The position numbers were made by a program, and so were the translations under genes. A stretch of 12,144 nucleotides of DNA from positions 1 through 12,144 of the forward strand of contig JAISVY010000086.1 in assembly GCA_031271325.1 (NCBI GenBank), read 5' to 3'. This DNA is from Oscillospiraceae bacterium (lineage in GTDB: Bacteria; Bacillota; Clostridia; Oscillospirales; UBA929). This document shows, one piece after another, positions 5,751 to 11,897 of this stretch. The first letter of the stretch is position 1, and every line of letters begins with the position of its first letter. The notes under the pieces were generated by a model. That model was not told where the DNA came from. It was given only the letters and a program-made list of their open reading frames with translations, and made no database searches.

Positions 5751-7552
5751 CGAACGGGTACGACATCGCGGTGATCGGCGCGGGGCACGCCGGGATCGAG
5801 GCGGCGCTGGCCGCCTCGCGGCTGGGCTGTGCCGTCGTGTGTTTCGCGACGCAGCTGGACTCGGTGGGCAATATGCCCTGCAACCCTTCCGTCGGCGGCA
5901 CGGCCAAAGGTCACCTGGTGCGCGAAATTGACGCGCTGGGCGGTGAAATGGGACAAGCCGCCGACGCTTGCTGTATCCAATACCGTCTGCTGAACCGCGG
6001 CAAAGGTCCCGCGGTGCATTCGCTGCGCGCGCAGGCAGACCGCCTTGCCTACCGCGCCCATATGAAGCGCGTCTTGGAACAGGCCGTCACGCTGAAGCAA
6101 GCCGAGGTGGTCGATATCCTCCCGTCAGGCGGCGGTTTTACCGTGGTCACGGCAACCGGCGGCCGCTTCTCTGTCCGCGCCGCGGTGCTCGCGACCGGCA
6201 CCTTCCTGAACGGGCGGGTGATCACCGGGGAGCATGTCCGCCCGGGCGGTCCGGACGGGCTGCTGCCCGCGCTGGAACTGTCCGGGGCGCTGTCAAAGCT
6301 GGGGCTGAAAACCAGACGCTTTAAGACGGGAACGCCGCCCCGCGTACTGGGGCGGACGCTGGACTTTTCGCGGATGGAGCGTCAGGAGGGGGAGGACACC
6401 ATCCCCTTTTCGTTCACCTCGCCCCGCCCGGTGCGCAATGCTGTTGTTTGCTACCTGACGTGGACGAACGAAGAGGTTCACCGCATCCTGCGCGAAAATC
6501 TTAGCCGCAGCCCGCTCTATTCGGGCGTGATCGAAGGGGTCGGACCCCGCTACTGCCCGTCGGTCGAAGACAAGGTGGTACGATTCGCCGACAAGAGCCG
6601 CCATCCCGTCTTCTGCGAGCCGATGGGTCTGGACACGGACGAATATTACCTTCAGGGGATGTCGTCGTCAATGCCGGAAGAGGTGCAGGAGCAAGCCGTC
6701 CGCGCGGTCGCGGGGCTGGAGAACGCCGTGATCACCCGCCCCGGTTACGCCATCGAGTACGATTGCGCCGACCCGCTGGGCTTTACGCCGTCGCTGATGG
6801 CGAAAGAAAACCCCGGACTGTTCGGCGCGGGGCAGGTGCTCGGTTCTTCGGGATACGAGGAGGCGGCGGCGCAGGGCTTGATCGCCGGAATCAACGCGGC
6901 GCGGTTTGCGCAAGGCAAAGAGCCGTTTACGCTCACCCGCTCCCAAAGCTACATCGGCACCCTGATTGACGATCTGGTGACGCGCGGCACCGAGGAACCG
7001 TACCGCATGATGACCTCGCGGAGCGAATACCGGCTGCTGCTGCGTCAGGACAACGCCGACGCCCGCCTCACGCCGCTGGGGTATGAGCTGGGATTGGTTC
7101 CCGGAGAACGGTACGAAGCCGTCGCCGCGAAATATGAAGCGGTGGAGAAAGAGATTCTCAGACTTGAGAAGAACCGTCTCGCCGATAAGCTGCGCCGCCC
7201 GGAGGTGACGTACGCCTCGCTCGCGCCCGCCGACCCGGAGCGCCCGGAACTGCCGCCCGAGGTGACCGAGCAGGCGGAGATACAGATTAAGTACGAGGGT
7301 TATCTGCGCCGCCAGAAGGCGGCGGCGGAAGAGATGGCGCATCTGGAAAACCGTTTGCTGCCCGAAGATATGGATTACGCGTCGATCCGCGGCATACGGA
7401 TTGAAGCGCGGCAAAAGCTCGCGAAAGTCCGCCCGAAAAACCTCGGGCAGGCCTCCCGCGTCTCCGGCGTCAACCCCGCCGATCTGACCGCGCTGATGAT
7501 TTGGCTGCGAACTGCTCCTCCGCCGGGCAGGGAAGATAAAGCCCAGTCATAG
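5747..7552 (+). CDS. mnmG: tRNA uridine-34 5-carboxymethylaminomethyl synthesis enzyme MnmG
   Basis: MnmG, with MnmE, installs the cmnm5 group on wobble uridine 34 of several tRNAs, using FAD, NADH and methylene-tetrahydrofolate. From GTG 5747 the protein is 601 residues. The GxGxxG dinucleotide fold GAGHAG is at residues 11-16. It is followed by NMPCNPSVGGTAKGHLVREI, LNRGKGPAVHSLRAQADR, RRFKTGTPPR, YCPSVEDKVVRF, GYEEAAAQGLIAGINA and the TSRSEYRLLLRQDNADARLT signature, then the C-terminal MnmE-binding region ending in ALMIWL. A longer frame reaches back to 5354 but upstream residues are the folT shadow. The last 14 or so residues after MIWL come from repeat-A-like DNA. The stop overlaps the convergent hicB end by 6 bp. 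Confidence 0.96.
   Translation: MTNGYDIAVIGAGHAGIEAALAASRLGCAVVCFATQLDSVGNMPCNPSVGGTAKGHLVREIDALGGEMGQAADACCIQYRLLNRGKGPAVHSLRAQADRLAYRAHMKRVLEQAVTLKQAEVVDILPSGGGFTVVTATGGRFSVRAAVLATGTFLNGRVITGEHVRPGGPDGLLPALELSGALSKLGLKTRRFKTGTPPRVLGRTLDFSRMERQEGEDTIPFSFTSPRPVRNAVVCYLTWTNEEVHRILRENLSRSPLYSGVIEGVGPRYCPSVEDKVVRFADKSRHPVFCEPMGLDTDEYYLQGMSSSMPEEVQEQAVRAVAGLENAVITRPGYAIEYDCADPLGFTPSLMAKENPGLFGAGQVLGSSGYEEAAAQGLIAGINAARFAQGKEPFTLTRSQSYIGTLIDDLVTRGTEEPYRMMTSRSEYRLLLRQDNADARLTPLGYELGLVPGERYEAVAAKYEAVEKEILRLEKNRLADKLRRPEVTYASLAPADPERPELPPEVTEQAEIQIKYEGYLRRQKAAAEEMAHLENRLLPEDMDYASIRGIRIEARQKLAKVRPKNLGQASRVSGVNPADLTALMIWLRTAPPPGREDKAQS
7512..7533 (+). repeat. Repeat-A head at the 3' end of mnmG
   Basis: These 22 bp match the head of family A (for example 4488-4509) at 20 positions. 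They encode the Pro-rich end of MnmG (TAPPPGRE). The match includes the CTGCTC and GGCAGGGA ends. Confidence 0.6.
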
Positions 7553-7891
7553 ACTGAGCTTATACACGGTGTATTGGTTGAGGGAAACGCCCTCTTTTTT
7601 TGCTTCCGCCGCTAGGCGGCGATGCAGTGTTTTCGGCAGCCGGACAACGTATTTTCCGCTGTATTGCTCCGCTTCGTCCGGTATCGGAACGGGAAAACCC
7701 TGTTCTATCCTTGTTTCAATCCAGCCCTCCATCGCTTCCATGATGTTGGCTTGAGCTTCCTCCCATGTCGCGCCGTCGCTCATACAGCCGTCCAATTCTT
7801 GGACGGAGGCGAAATAATAATCCCCGCTTTCATCTGTGACGTGCCGAAATATCACGCTGTAGGGTAAAGTCATATATTCCTTCGCAGTCAT
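7547..7891 (-). CDS. hicB: HicB-family antitoxin
   Basis: This 114-residue protein has two parts. The HicB partial-RNase-H-like domain (about 10-60) includes YYFASVQELDGCMSDGATWEEAQANI, and a C-terminal ribbon-helix-helix (about 80-112, YVVRLPKTLHRRLAAEAKKEGVSLNQY region) would bind operator DNA and repress the operon. It neutralises the HicA toxin encoded just upstream. The start ATG overlaps the hicA stop (ATGA, 7888-7891), giving coupled translation, and has GGGAG before it. A second ATG at 7873 with AAGGA just upstream is an alternative. The stop codon lies inside the last codons of the convergent mnmG. I see no separate terminator. Confidence 0.9.
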   Translation of the reverse strand: MTAKEYMTLPYSVIFRHVTDESGDYYFASVQELDGCMSDGATWEEAQANIMEAMEGWIETRIEQGFPVPIPDEAEQYSGKYVVRLPKTLHRRLAAEAKKEGVSLNQYTVYKLSL

Positions 7892-8139
7892 AAAATCTCT
7901 CCCGCCTGTTGTTCGCCGATGCGCTCAAGGATCGAAGTTACATAGGATATTTTCAACGGGTCTTTCAAGGTGATGATAAGCCCCTGAGTGTTGCCATAAT
8001 GTCTGTGCGAGCCTTTTTGGCGCTTGAAATGATAACCGTAAGCGGCTAAAACTTTTTCCGCTTCTTCCAGCCGGATGCCATGAGGTTGGTTCCTCATTTT
8101 CTCAATGATCTTTTCCACGGACGGCAATTTCAACACCAC
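7888..8139 (-). CDS. hicA: HicA-family mRNA interferase toxin
   Basis: This small basic protein (83 residues from GTG 8139) has the HicA double-stranded-RNA-binding-like fold signature: AEKVLAAYGYHFKRQKGSHRHY, with the catalytic His in GSH (about residue 45), then LIITLKDPLKISYVTSILERIG. HicA toxins bind and cleave mRNA, arresting growth until bound by HicB. Three in-frame candidates lie in a row: GTG 8139, GTG 8136 and TTG 8133. GGAG overlaps or abuts the first two, so the exact start is uncertain. The toxin-first order with a 4-bp overlap into hicB is standard for hicAB. Both genes are less GC-rich than their neighbours, suggesting acquisition. Confidence 0.88.
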   Translation of the reverse strand: MVLKLPSVEKIIEKMRNQPHGIRLEEAEKVLAAYGYHFKRQKGSHRHYGNTQGLIITLKDPLKISYVTSILERIGEQQAGEIL

Positions 8140-8145
8140 TCCATT

Positions 8146-8174
8146 ATAGTACCATATATAATATCATCTGTCAA
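8146..8174 (-). promoter_or_regulatory. hicAB promoter with -35 in a heptamer repeat
   Basis: On the minus strand TTGACA (8169-8174) and TACTAT (8146-8151) are 17 bp apart. Transcription would begin near 8139, almost at the GTG codons, so the mRNA may be nearly leaderless. The -35 hexamer is part of the CAATTGACA repeat at 8171-8185. The HicB operator is presumably here but no clear palindrome stands out. Confidence 0.6.
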
Positions 8175-8185
8175 TTGACAATTGC
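8171..8185 (-). repeat. Short CAATTGA heptamer pair
   Basis: On the minus strand two heptamers, CAATTGT and CAATTGA, run in phase; they match the larger arrays at 8381-8415 and 11684-11725. The following minus-strand bases CAGATGA are a weak third unit. Confidence 0.6.
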
Positions 8186-8189
8186 TCCA

Positions 8190-8234
8190 CATCCCCCGGC
8201 GGCTTCGCCGCCACCCCCTTCGGATCGAAGGGGG
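8190..8234. repeat. Repeat family C, double GC hairpin
   Basis: After CATCCCCC come two hairpins. GGCGGC (8198-8203) pairs with GCCGCC (8207-8212). CCCCCTTCG (8214-8222) pairs perfectly with CGAAGGGGG (8226-8234) around GAT. The second copy lies at 11623-11668. Both copies sit close to heptamer repeats. Confidence 0.8.
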
Positions 8235-8276
8235 CTGCGGAGGCGAGGCAGCGGAGCTTTCGTCTTAATTGGGTCA

Positions 8277-8376
8277 CTCTAAAAACCTCCCGCTCCGGCT
8301 TGCGATGCCGCGGCACAGCCGCCTGTTCGCAAGCGCTCCGCTCGTTCGCCTAACGGCGAACATGAGGTTTTTAGAG
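8277..8376. mobile_element. MITE-like 100-bp element with family B core
   Basis: A perfect 13-bp inverted repeat, CTCTAAAAACCTC (8277-8289) and GAGGTTTTTAGAG (8364-8376), bounds the element. The flanks carry a 9-bp direct repeat, TCTTAATTG, at 8263-8271 and 8379-8387, a few bases outside each end, which could be a target duplication. The interior includes GTTCGCAAGCGCTCCGCTCG and a GTTCGCC/GGCGAAC hairpin (8344-8361), shared in inverted orientation with 11300-11333. No open frame for a transposase is present, so movement would depend on an enzyme from elsewhere. Confidence 0.6.
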
Positions 8377-8380
8377 CTTC

Positions 8381-8415
8381 TTAATTGTCAATTGTTAACT
8401 GTCCATTGTCAATTG
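8381..8415 (-). repeat. Tandem heptamer array, five units
   Basis: On the minus strand the array reads CAATTGA, CAATGGA, CAGTTAA, CAATTGA, CAATTAA: five in-phase 7-bp units (35 bp). It lies between the topoisomerase gene end and the MITE-like element. Similar short heptameric repeats are known in other bacteria, but their role here is unknown. Confidence 0.85.
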
Positions 8416-8441
8416 TTTTTCATCCCCTCCGCCGGGGATGT

Positions 8442-10499
8442 CTACGAAATATCCGCCATTTCCAAATACTCAAACCCATGCTCCGCGATAAAACTTTTTC
8501 GCGCGGCGATGTTGTCGCCTACCAGCATGTCGAAGACTTCGGCAGTCAGCGCCGCGTCCTCCGGCGTGACCTGCACCAGCCGCCGCGTTTCCGGGCTCAT
8601 CGTGGTCAGCCACATCATGTCCGGCTCGTTCTCGCCCAGCCCTTTTGAGCGGTTGACGTTTACGCCCTTGGGCCGCCCCCAGCTCTCTAAAATCCGCTCT
8701 TTTTCGCTCTCGTTCCACGCGAACGCCGTTTTATCCTTATGGGTAATCTCAAAGAGCGGGCTTTCGGCGATGTAGACATAACCCTGCTCAATCAGCGTCG
8801 GCGTCAGGCGGTAGAGCATGGTTAAGATCATCGTGCGGATATGGAAGCCGTCGTAGTCGGCGTCCGTGCAGATGATTACCTTGTTCCAGCGGAGCGCCGC
8901 GAGATCGAACGCCGCCGCGCCCTTTTTGGCCTTTGTCTCGATCCCGCAGCCAAGTACCTTGACGAGGTCGGTGATGATCTCGTTCTTTAAAATCTTATCC
9001 AGATCGGCTTTGAGGCAGTTCAGGATCTTGCCCCGCACCGGAATGATCGCCTGAAACTCGCTGTCCCGCGCGAGCTTGCACGCGCCGAGCGCGCTGTCGC
9101 CCTCGACGATGTAAACCTCCCGGCGGTTGAGGTCGCGGGTGCGGCAATCGTGGAACTTTCCGACGCGGGTGGTGATGTCCATATTGCCGGAGAGCTTCTT
9201 CTTCAGCCCCAGCCGGGTTTTCTCCGCCGTTTCGCGGCTGCGTTTGTTGACCAGCGCCTGCGCGGCGGCGGCCTCGGCGGCGGCTTTGTTCTCTATGAAG
9301 AAGACCTCCAGCTGGCTCTTGAGCCAGTCGGTCATGCATTCTTGGATAAAGCGGTTGTTGACCGCCTTCTTGGTCTGGTTTTCGTAGCTCGTCGCGGTGG
9401 AGAAGTTGCTGGAGACAAAGCACAGGCATTCCGCGATGTCCGGCCACGTGACGCGGCTCTCGGCTTTTTGGTATTTGCCGTTGTTTCTGCAATACCCGTC
9501 CAGCGCCGACACGAACGCCGAACGCACCGCTTTGTCCGGGCTGCCGCCGTGTTCCAAAAACGACGAGTTGTGGTAGTGCTCGCAGAACGCCGCCGTCTGT
9601 GAGAAGCAGAACGCCGCCGACAGGCGCACCTTGTATTCCGGCTTATCCTCACGGTCGCGCCCGCGCCGCTCGGTCTGCCAGTATTGGGGGGCCGTGATGT
9701 ACGCCGCCGCGCCGGAGGCTTGGTCCGGTTCGGGCGGCGGAGCGTCCTGATCGGAGGACAGGCTGACACGGGTATCGCTCCCCGCGGAGTTGTCTTCCCC
9801 CGAAACGCGCTCCCGGAGGTAGTCTGTAATGCCGTTTTGATAGAAAAACGACTGTTTTTCCCCCATATAGTCCAGCAAAAACGTCACGCCGGGGTTGACG
9901 ACCGCCTGTTTGCGCAGTGTATCGGTAAAGTATTCAAGCGGCACGGCGATCTCGGTAAAGACCTCCCTGTCCGGCTTCCAGCGATGGCGCGACCCGGTCT
10001 TCTTCGACACGGCCGGCTCTTTCTTCAACCCGCCGATGTTGCGGCCGCTCTCAAAACGCAGGGTATAGCGAAACCCGTCTCGCGTCACCTCCACGTCCAT
10101 CCACTCCGACGCGTATTGCGTGGCGCACGCGCCGAGGCCGTTCAGACCGAGCGAAAACTCATAGTTCTCGTCGCTTTCGTTGTGGTACTTCCCTCCGGCG
10201 TATAATTCGCAGAAGACCAGCTCCCAATTGAACCGCCCCTCCCGCTCGTTCCAGTCAACCGGACAGCCGCGCCCTTCGTCGCTCACCTCAAGGGAATGGT
10301 CGGCGAAGACGCTCACGCGGATCGTCTTGCCATGCCCCTCCCGCGCCTCGTCGATGGAGTTGGACAGAATCTCAAATACCGCGTGCTGGCACCCTTCCAG
10401 CCCGTCCGAGCCGAAGATGACGCCCGGGCGCTTGCGGACGCGGTCTTCGTCCTTCAACTGGGTGATTGAGGTATTGTCGTATGTCTTGCGTGTCGCCAA
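8442..10499 (-). CDS. Divergent type IIA topoisomerase B subunit (GyrB/ParE-like)
   Basis: This 685-residue protein is the ATPase/Toprim subunit of a type II topoisomerase. The GHKL ATPase domain has E43..N47..D50 (EILSNSIDEA), SDEGRGCPVD at about 73-82 and GLNGLGACATQYAS at about 118-131. The transducer has the NQTKK loop (374-378). The Toprim domain has VEGDSA (E466) and TDADYDG (D546, D548), then NRSKGLGENEPDMMW. All catalytic residues are present, but the motifs differ from gyrase (GLHGVGA, EGDSAGG and TDADVDG in typical GyrB), so it is a separate paralogue. A Gly/Ser/Pro/Asp-rich insert lies at about 233-267. The start is TTG 10499 with AGGGGG just upstream. It follows the HAD gene by 12 bp. 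The usual ParC/GyrA-like partner is not next to it. Confidence 0.9.
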   Translation of the reverse strand: MATRKTYDNTSITQLKDEDRVRKRPGVIFGSDGLEGCQHAVFEILSNSIDEAREGHGKTIRVSVFADHSLEVSDEGRGCPVDWNEREGRFNWELVFCELYAGGKYHNESDENYEFSLGLNGLGACATQYASEWMDVEVTRDGFRYTLRFESGRNIGGLKKEPAVSKKTGSRHRWKPDREVFTEIAVPLEYFTDTLRKQAVVNPGVTFLLDYMGEKQSFFYQNGITDYLRERVSGEDNSAGSDTRVSLSSDQDAPPPEPDQASGAAAYITAPQYWQTERRGRDREDKPEYKVRLSAAFCFSQTAAFCEHYHNSSFLEHGGSPDKAVRSAFVSALDGYCRNNGKYQKAESRVTWPDIAECLCFVSSNFSTATSYENQTKKAVNNRFIQECMTDWLKSQLEVFFIENKAAAEAAAAQALVNKRSRETAEKTRLGLKKKLSGNMDITTRVGKFHDCRTRDLNRREVYIVEGDSALGACKLARDSEFQAIIPVRGKILNCLKADLDKILKNEIITDLVKVLGCGIETKAKKGAAAFDLAALRWNKVIICTDADYDGFHIRTMILTMLYRLTPTLIEQGYVYIAESPLFEITHKDKTAFAWNESEKERILESWGRPKGVNVNRSKGLGENEPDMMWLTTMSPETRRLVQVTPEDAALTAEVFDMLVGDNIAARKSFIAEHGFEYLEMADIS

Positions 10500-10511
10500 A
10501 AAACTGCCCCC

Positions 10512-11168
10512 TTATAAACCGCCGAGCAGCAGGCCGGTTAACGCGTTCGCGTCGTTAACCAAAGCCTCCGCTCCGGCTTCTTCCAGCTCTTCCCGGCTTC
10601 CGTAGCCGTACAGCACGCCGATACTTCCGATACCGGCCTGCTTCGCGCCCAGAATGTCGTGCTTGCGGTCTCCGATCATCACGGCGGCGCTCAAGTCGGT
10701 TGCGCCGACTGCTTCCAGCGCGCGGCGTATGATCTCCCGCTTGCCGCCTTTGGATAACGAGCCGTCCATCTCATCGCCGGATATATAGGTAAAATAGCGA
10801 TCCATGCGAAAAAACTCTATCGTCTGCCGGGCATACAACGCGGCTTTGTTGGTCGCGACGCAAAGCGTCTTGCCGCTGTCATACAGGGCTTTGAGCGCCT
10901 CCGGGATCCCGGGGTATACCGTGTTTTGATAGATGCCCGTTTCGGCGAAGAACTCCCGGAACTTTGCAACGACCGCTTCCACTTCGCCGGGAGAAAAACC
11001 GTATGCCGACGCAAACGACTCACGCAGCGGCGGTCCGATAAACCGGGTCAGGTTTTCACGCTCTTCGCGGATACCGAACGCCGATAGGGCGTATTGATAA
11101 GAGTTCAAAAGCCCTTCCTTGGGATCTGAAAGAGTCCCGTCCAAATCAAACAGAATGCAGGTTTTCAA
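10512..11168 (-). CDS. HAD-superfamily hydrolase (phosphoglycolate phosphatase/5'-nucleotidase-like)
   Basis: A cytoplasmic haloacid dehalogenase-fold phosphatase of 218 residues. Motif I is FDLDGTLSD (nucleophile D8 and D10). A helical cap follows (about 15-85). Motif II is CVATNKA (about 103-109), motif III a Lys near GGKREI (about 140-143), and motif IV is GDRKHDILGAKQAGI (D167, D171). The frame extends to 11258, but the start is placed at TTG 11168. It directly precedes the conserved KTCILFDLDGT, has GGAGGG at 11176-11181 with 7-bp spacing, and the promoter at 11191-11219 lies inside the longer version. The substrate cannot be told; the subgroup includes phosphoglycolate phosphatases and nucleotidases. 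It is the first gene of an operon with the topoisomerase subunit. Confidence 0.88.
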   Translation of the reverse strand: MKTCILFDLDGTLSDPKEGLLNSYQYALSAFGIREERENLTRFIGPPLRESFASAYGFSPGEVEAVVAKFREFFAETGIYQNTVYPGIPEALKALYDSGKTLCVATNKAALYARQTIEFFRMDRYFTYISGDEMDGSLSKGGKREIIRRALEAVGATDLSAAVMIGDRKHDILGAKQAGIGSIGVLYGYGSREELEEAGAEALVNDANALTGLLLGGL

Positions 11169-11190
11169 TCCATCACCCTCCGCACAGACC

Positions 11191-11219
11191 AGTATACCAC
11201 ATCCTGTGTCTTCCGTCAA
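11191..11219 (-). promoter_or_regulatory. Strong promoter of the HAD-topoisomerase operon
   Basis: On the minus strand TTGACG (11214-11219) and TATACT (11191-11196) are exactly 17 bp apart. The start site would fall near 11184, just before the GGAGGG of the HAD gene. The -35 box overlaps the T-run of an upstream terminator. Confidence 0.8.
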
Positions 11220-11247
11220 AAAAAACTCCCCGCCGGTCCGGGCGGGG
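11218..11247 (-). terminator. Intrinsic terminator without a visible gene
   Basis: On the minus strand CCCCGCC (11241-11247) pairs with GGCGGGG (11228-11234), followed by AG and a run of eight T (11218-11225). It would stop transcription entering from the right, but no minus-strand gene is recognisable between here and the window end. Confidence 0.78.
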
Positions 11248-11299
11248 GTGACGGGCATTGTAACGCTTTATGGGCATGTTGAAAATTGCGTGTTCGCCT

Positions 11300-11333
11300 G
11301 AAAAGCGAACGAGCGCAGCGCTTGCGAACAGGT
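11300..11333 (+). repeat. Family B core, second copy
   Basis: GTTCGCC, a short loop, GCGAACGAGCGCAGCGCTTG and CGAACAGG match the reverse complement of about 8323-8361 with few changes. Both copies begin with a GTTCGC hairpin. Confidence 0.75.
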
Positions 11334-11347
11334 GCCTATGACGCGGT

Positions 11348-11445
11348 GTCACGTTCCCCTCGCCTCGCGGGCGGTCGCCTTTCACCCCCCGGCTACGCTC
11401 GCTGGCTCGCTACGCCTGCGGGTTCCAAGTCTCCCTGCTCGGCGG
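11348..11445 (-). repeat. Family A repeat, inverted diverged copy
   Basis: Read on the minus strand, this stretch follows family A at 4498-4597 from CCGCCGAGCAGGGAG through GGAACCCGCAGG, TAGCGAGCC, GCGAGCGTA, GGGTGAA and CGCCCGCGAGGCG to CGTGAC, with scattered substitutions. It is embedded in the MITE-like element. Confidence 0.82.
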
Positions 11446-11593
11446 GTTCACGCTTCGTTTTCAAGCCGGAACGGGCAATTTCCAACATGCCCTTTATTAT
11501 TGCATTTTCTGCGACATTTTACCATTGAAAAGCGGAGAGAAATTTAACCAATTGTTTGGAACCGTACGAGGAAACAGAGCGGTATCCTCATGT

Positions 11594-11618
11594 AGGGCGC
11601 GACGACCCCGGCGCGCCG
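11594..11618 (+). repeat. 25-bp GC-rich direct repeat, copy 1
   Basis: The sequence beginning AGGGCGCGACGACCCCGGCG is repeated exactly at 11733-11757, and in diverged form at 5109-5131. The two right-hand copies bracket a family C hairpin and a heptamer array. Confidence 0.85.
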
Positions 11619-11622
11619 TGAA

Positions 11623-11668
11623 CATCCCCCGGCGGCATTCGCCGCCACCCCCTTCCGGCGGAAGGGGG
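11623..11668. repeat. Repeat family C, second copy
   Basis: This copy has the same CATCCCCC lead and GGCGGC/GCCGCC hairpin as at 8190. Its second hairpin pairs CCCCCTTCC (11648-11656) with GGAAGGGGG (11660-11668). The innermost pair is C-G here and G-C in the other copy. Confidence 0.82.
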
Positions 11669-11683
11669 CAGCGAGGGGGTGTA

Positions 11684-11725
11684 CAATAGACAATTGACAG
11701 TTAACAATGGACAATGGACAATTAG
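11684..11725 (+). repeat. Tandem heptamer array, six units
   Basis: Six in-phase 7-bp units: CAATAGA, CAATTGA, CAGTTAA, CAATGGA, CAATGGA, CAATTAG (42 bp). It shares consensus and unit variants with the array at 8381-8415. It lies 15 bp after the family C hairpins. Confidence 0.87.
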
Positions 11726-11732
11726 GACGTGC

Positions 11733-11757
11733 AGGGCGCGACGACCCCGGCGCGCCG
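11733..11757 (+). repeat. 25-bp GC-rich direct repeat, copy 2
   Basis: Exact copy of 11594-11618. The rest of the gap to 11886 has no convincing gene. Confidence 0.85.
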
Positions 11758-11897
11758 CCGGTTTCAACGTCCTGTGCAGGGGAGGCGTTTTGCCTCCCGC
11801 GATACCTGCGGACGGATAACCCCGCCCGTACATTTCGTCTGTGCAAAATGGACGTTCGCGCGTTTGTCTTGCGTCTGCGCAGCTTTTAAAGGGCATG

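Larger units (their letters stand above)
11272..11492. mobile_element. MITE-like 221-bp element with terminal inverted repeats
   Basis: GGGCATGTTGAAAATTGC (11272-11289) is matched in inverted orientation at 11475-11492 with one difference in 18. Weaker similarity extends the ends to about 40 bp (both continue with GTTC and GAAAA blocks). TTTAT lies immediately outside both ends (11267-11271 and 11493-11497), as for a 5-bp target duplication. Inside are a family B core (about 11300-11333) and an inverted family A copy (11348-11445). There is no transposase frame. The GGGCATGTTG end sequence occurs a third time at 11891-11900. Confidence 0.65.

Noticed and set aside
6668..7414. 248-residue minus-strand open frame within mnmG
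   Set aside because: Arg-rich antisense shadow typical of high-GC coding sequence; the mnmG frame is fully conserved.
8381..8415. Possible CRISPR array
   Set aside because: The repeat is a 7-bp contiguous tandem unit with no spacers, and there are no cas genes.
8421..8440. CATCCCC/GGGGATG hairpin as a terminator of the topoisomerase gene
   Set aside because: The T-rich run lies on the wrong side for minus-strand transcription, so it is not a standard intrinsic terminator.
9684..10205. Plus-strand open frame inside the topoisomerase gene
   Set aside because: Antisense shadow; no ribosome binding site or known motif.
11169..11258. Upstream extension of the HAD protein to 11258
   Set aside because: The extension passes through the promoter and terminator and lacks family similarity; TTG 11168 has a well-placed GGAGGG.
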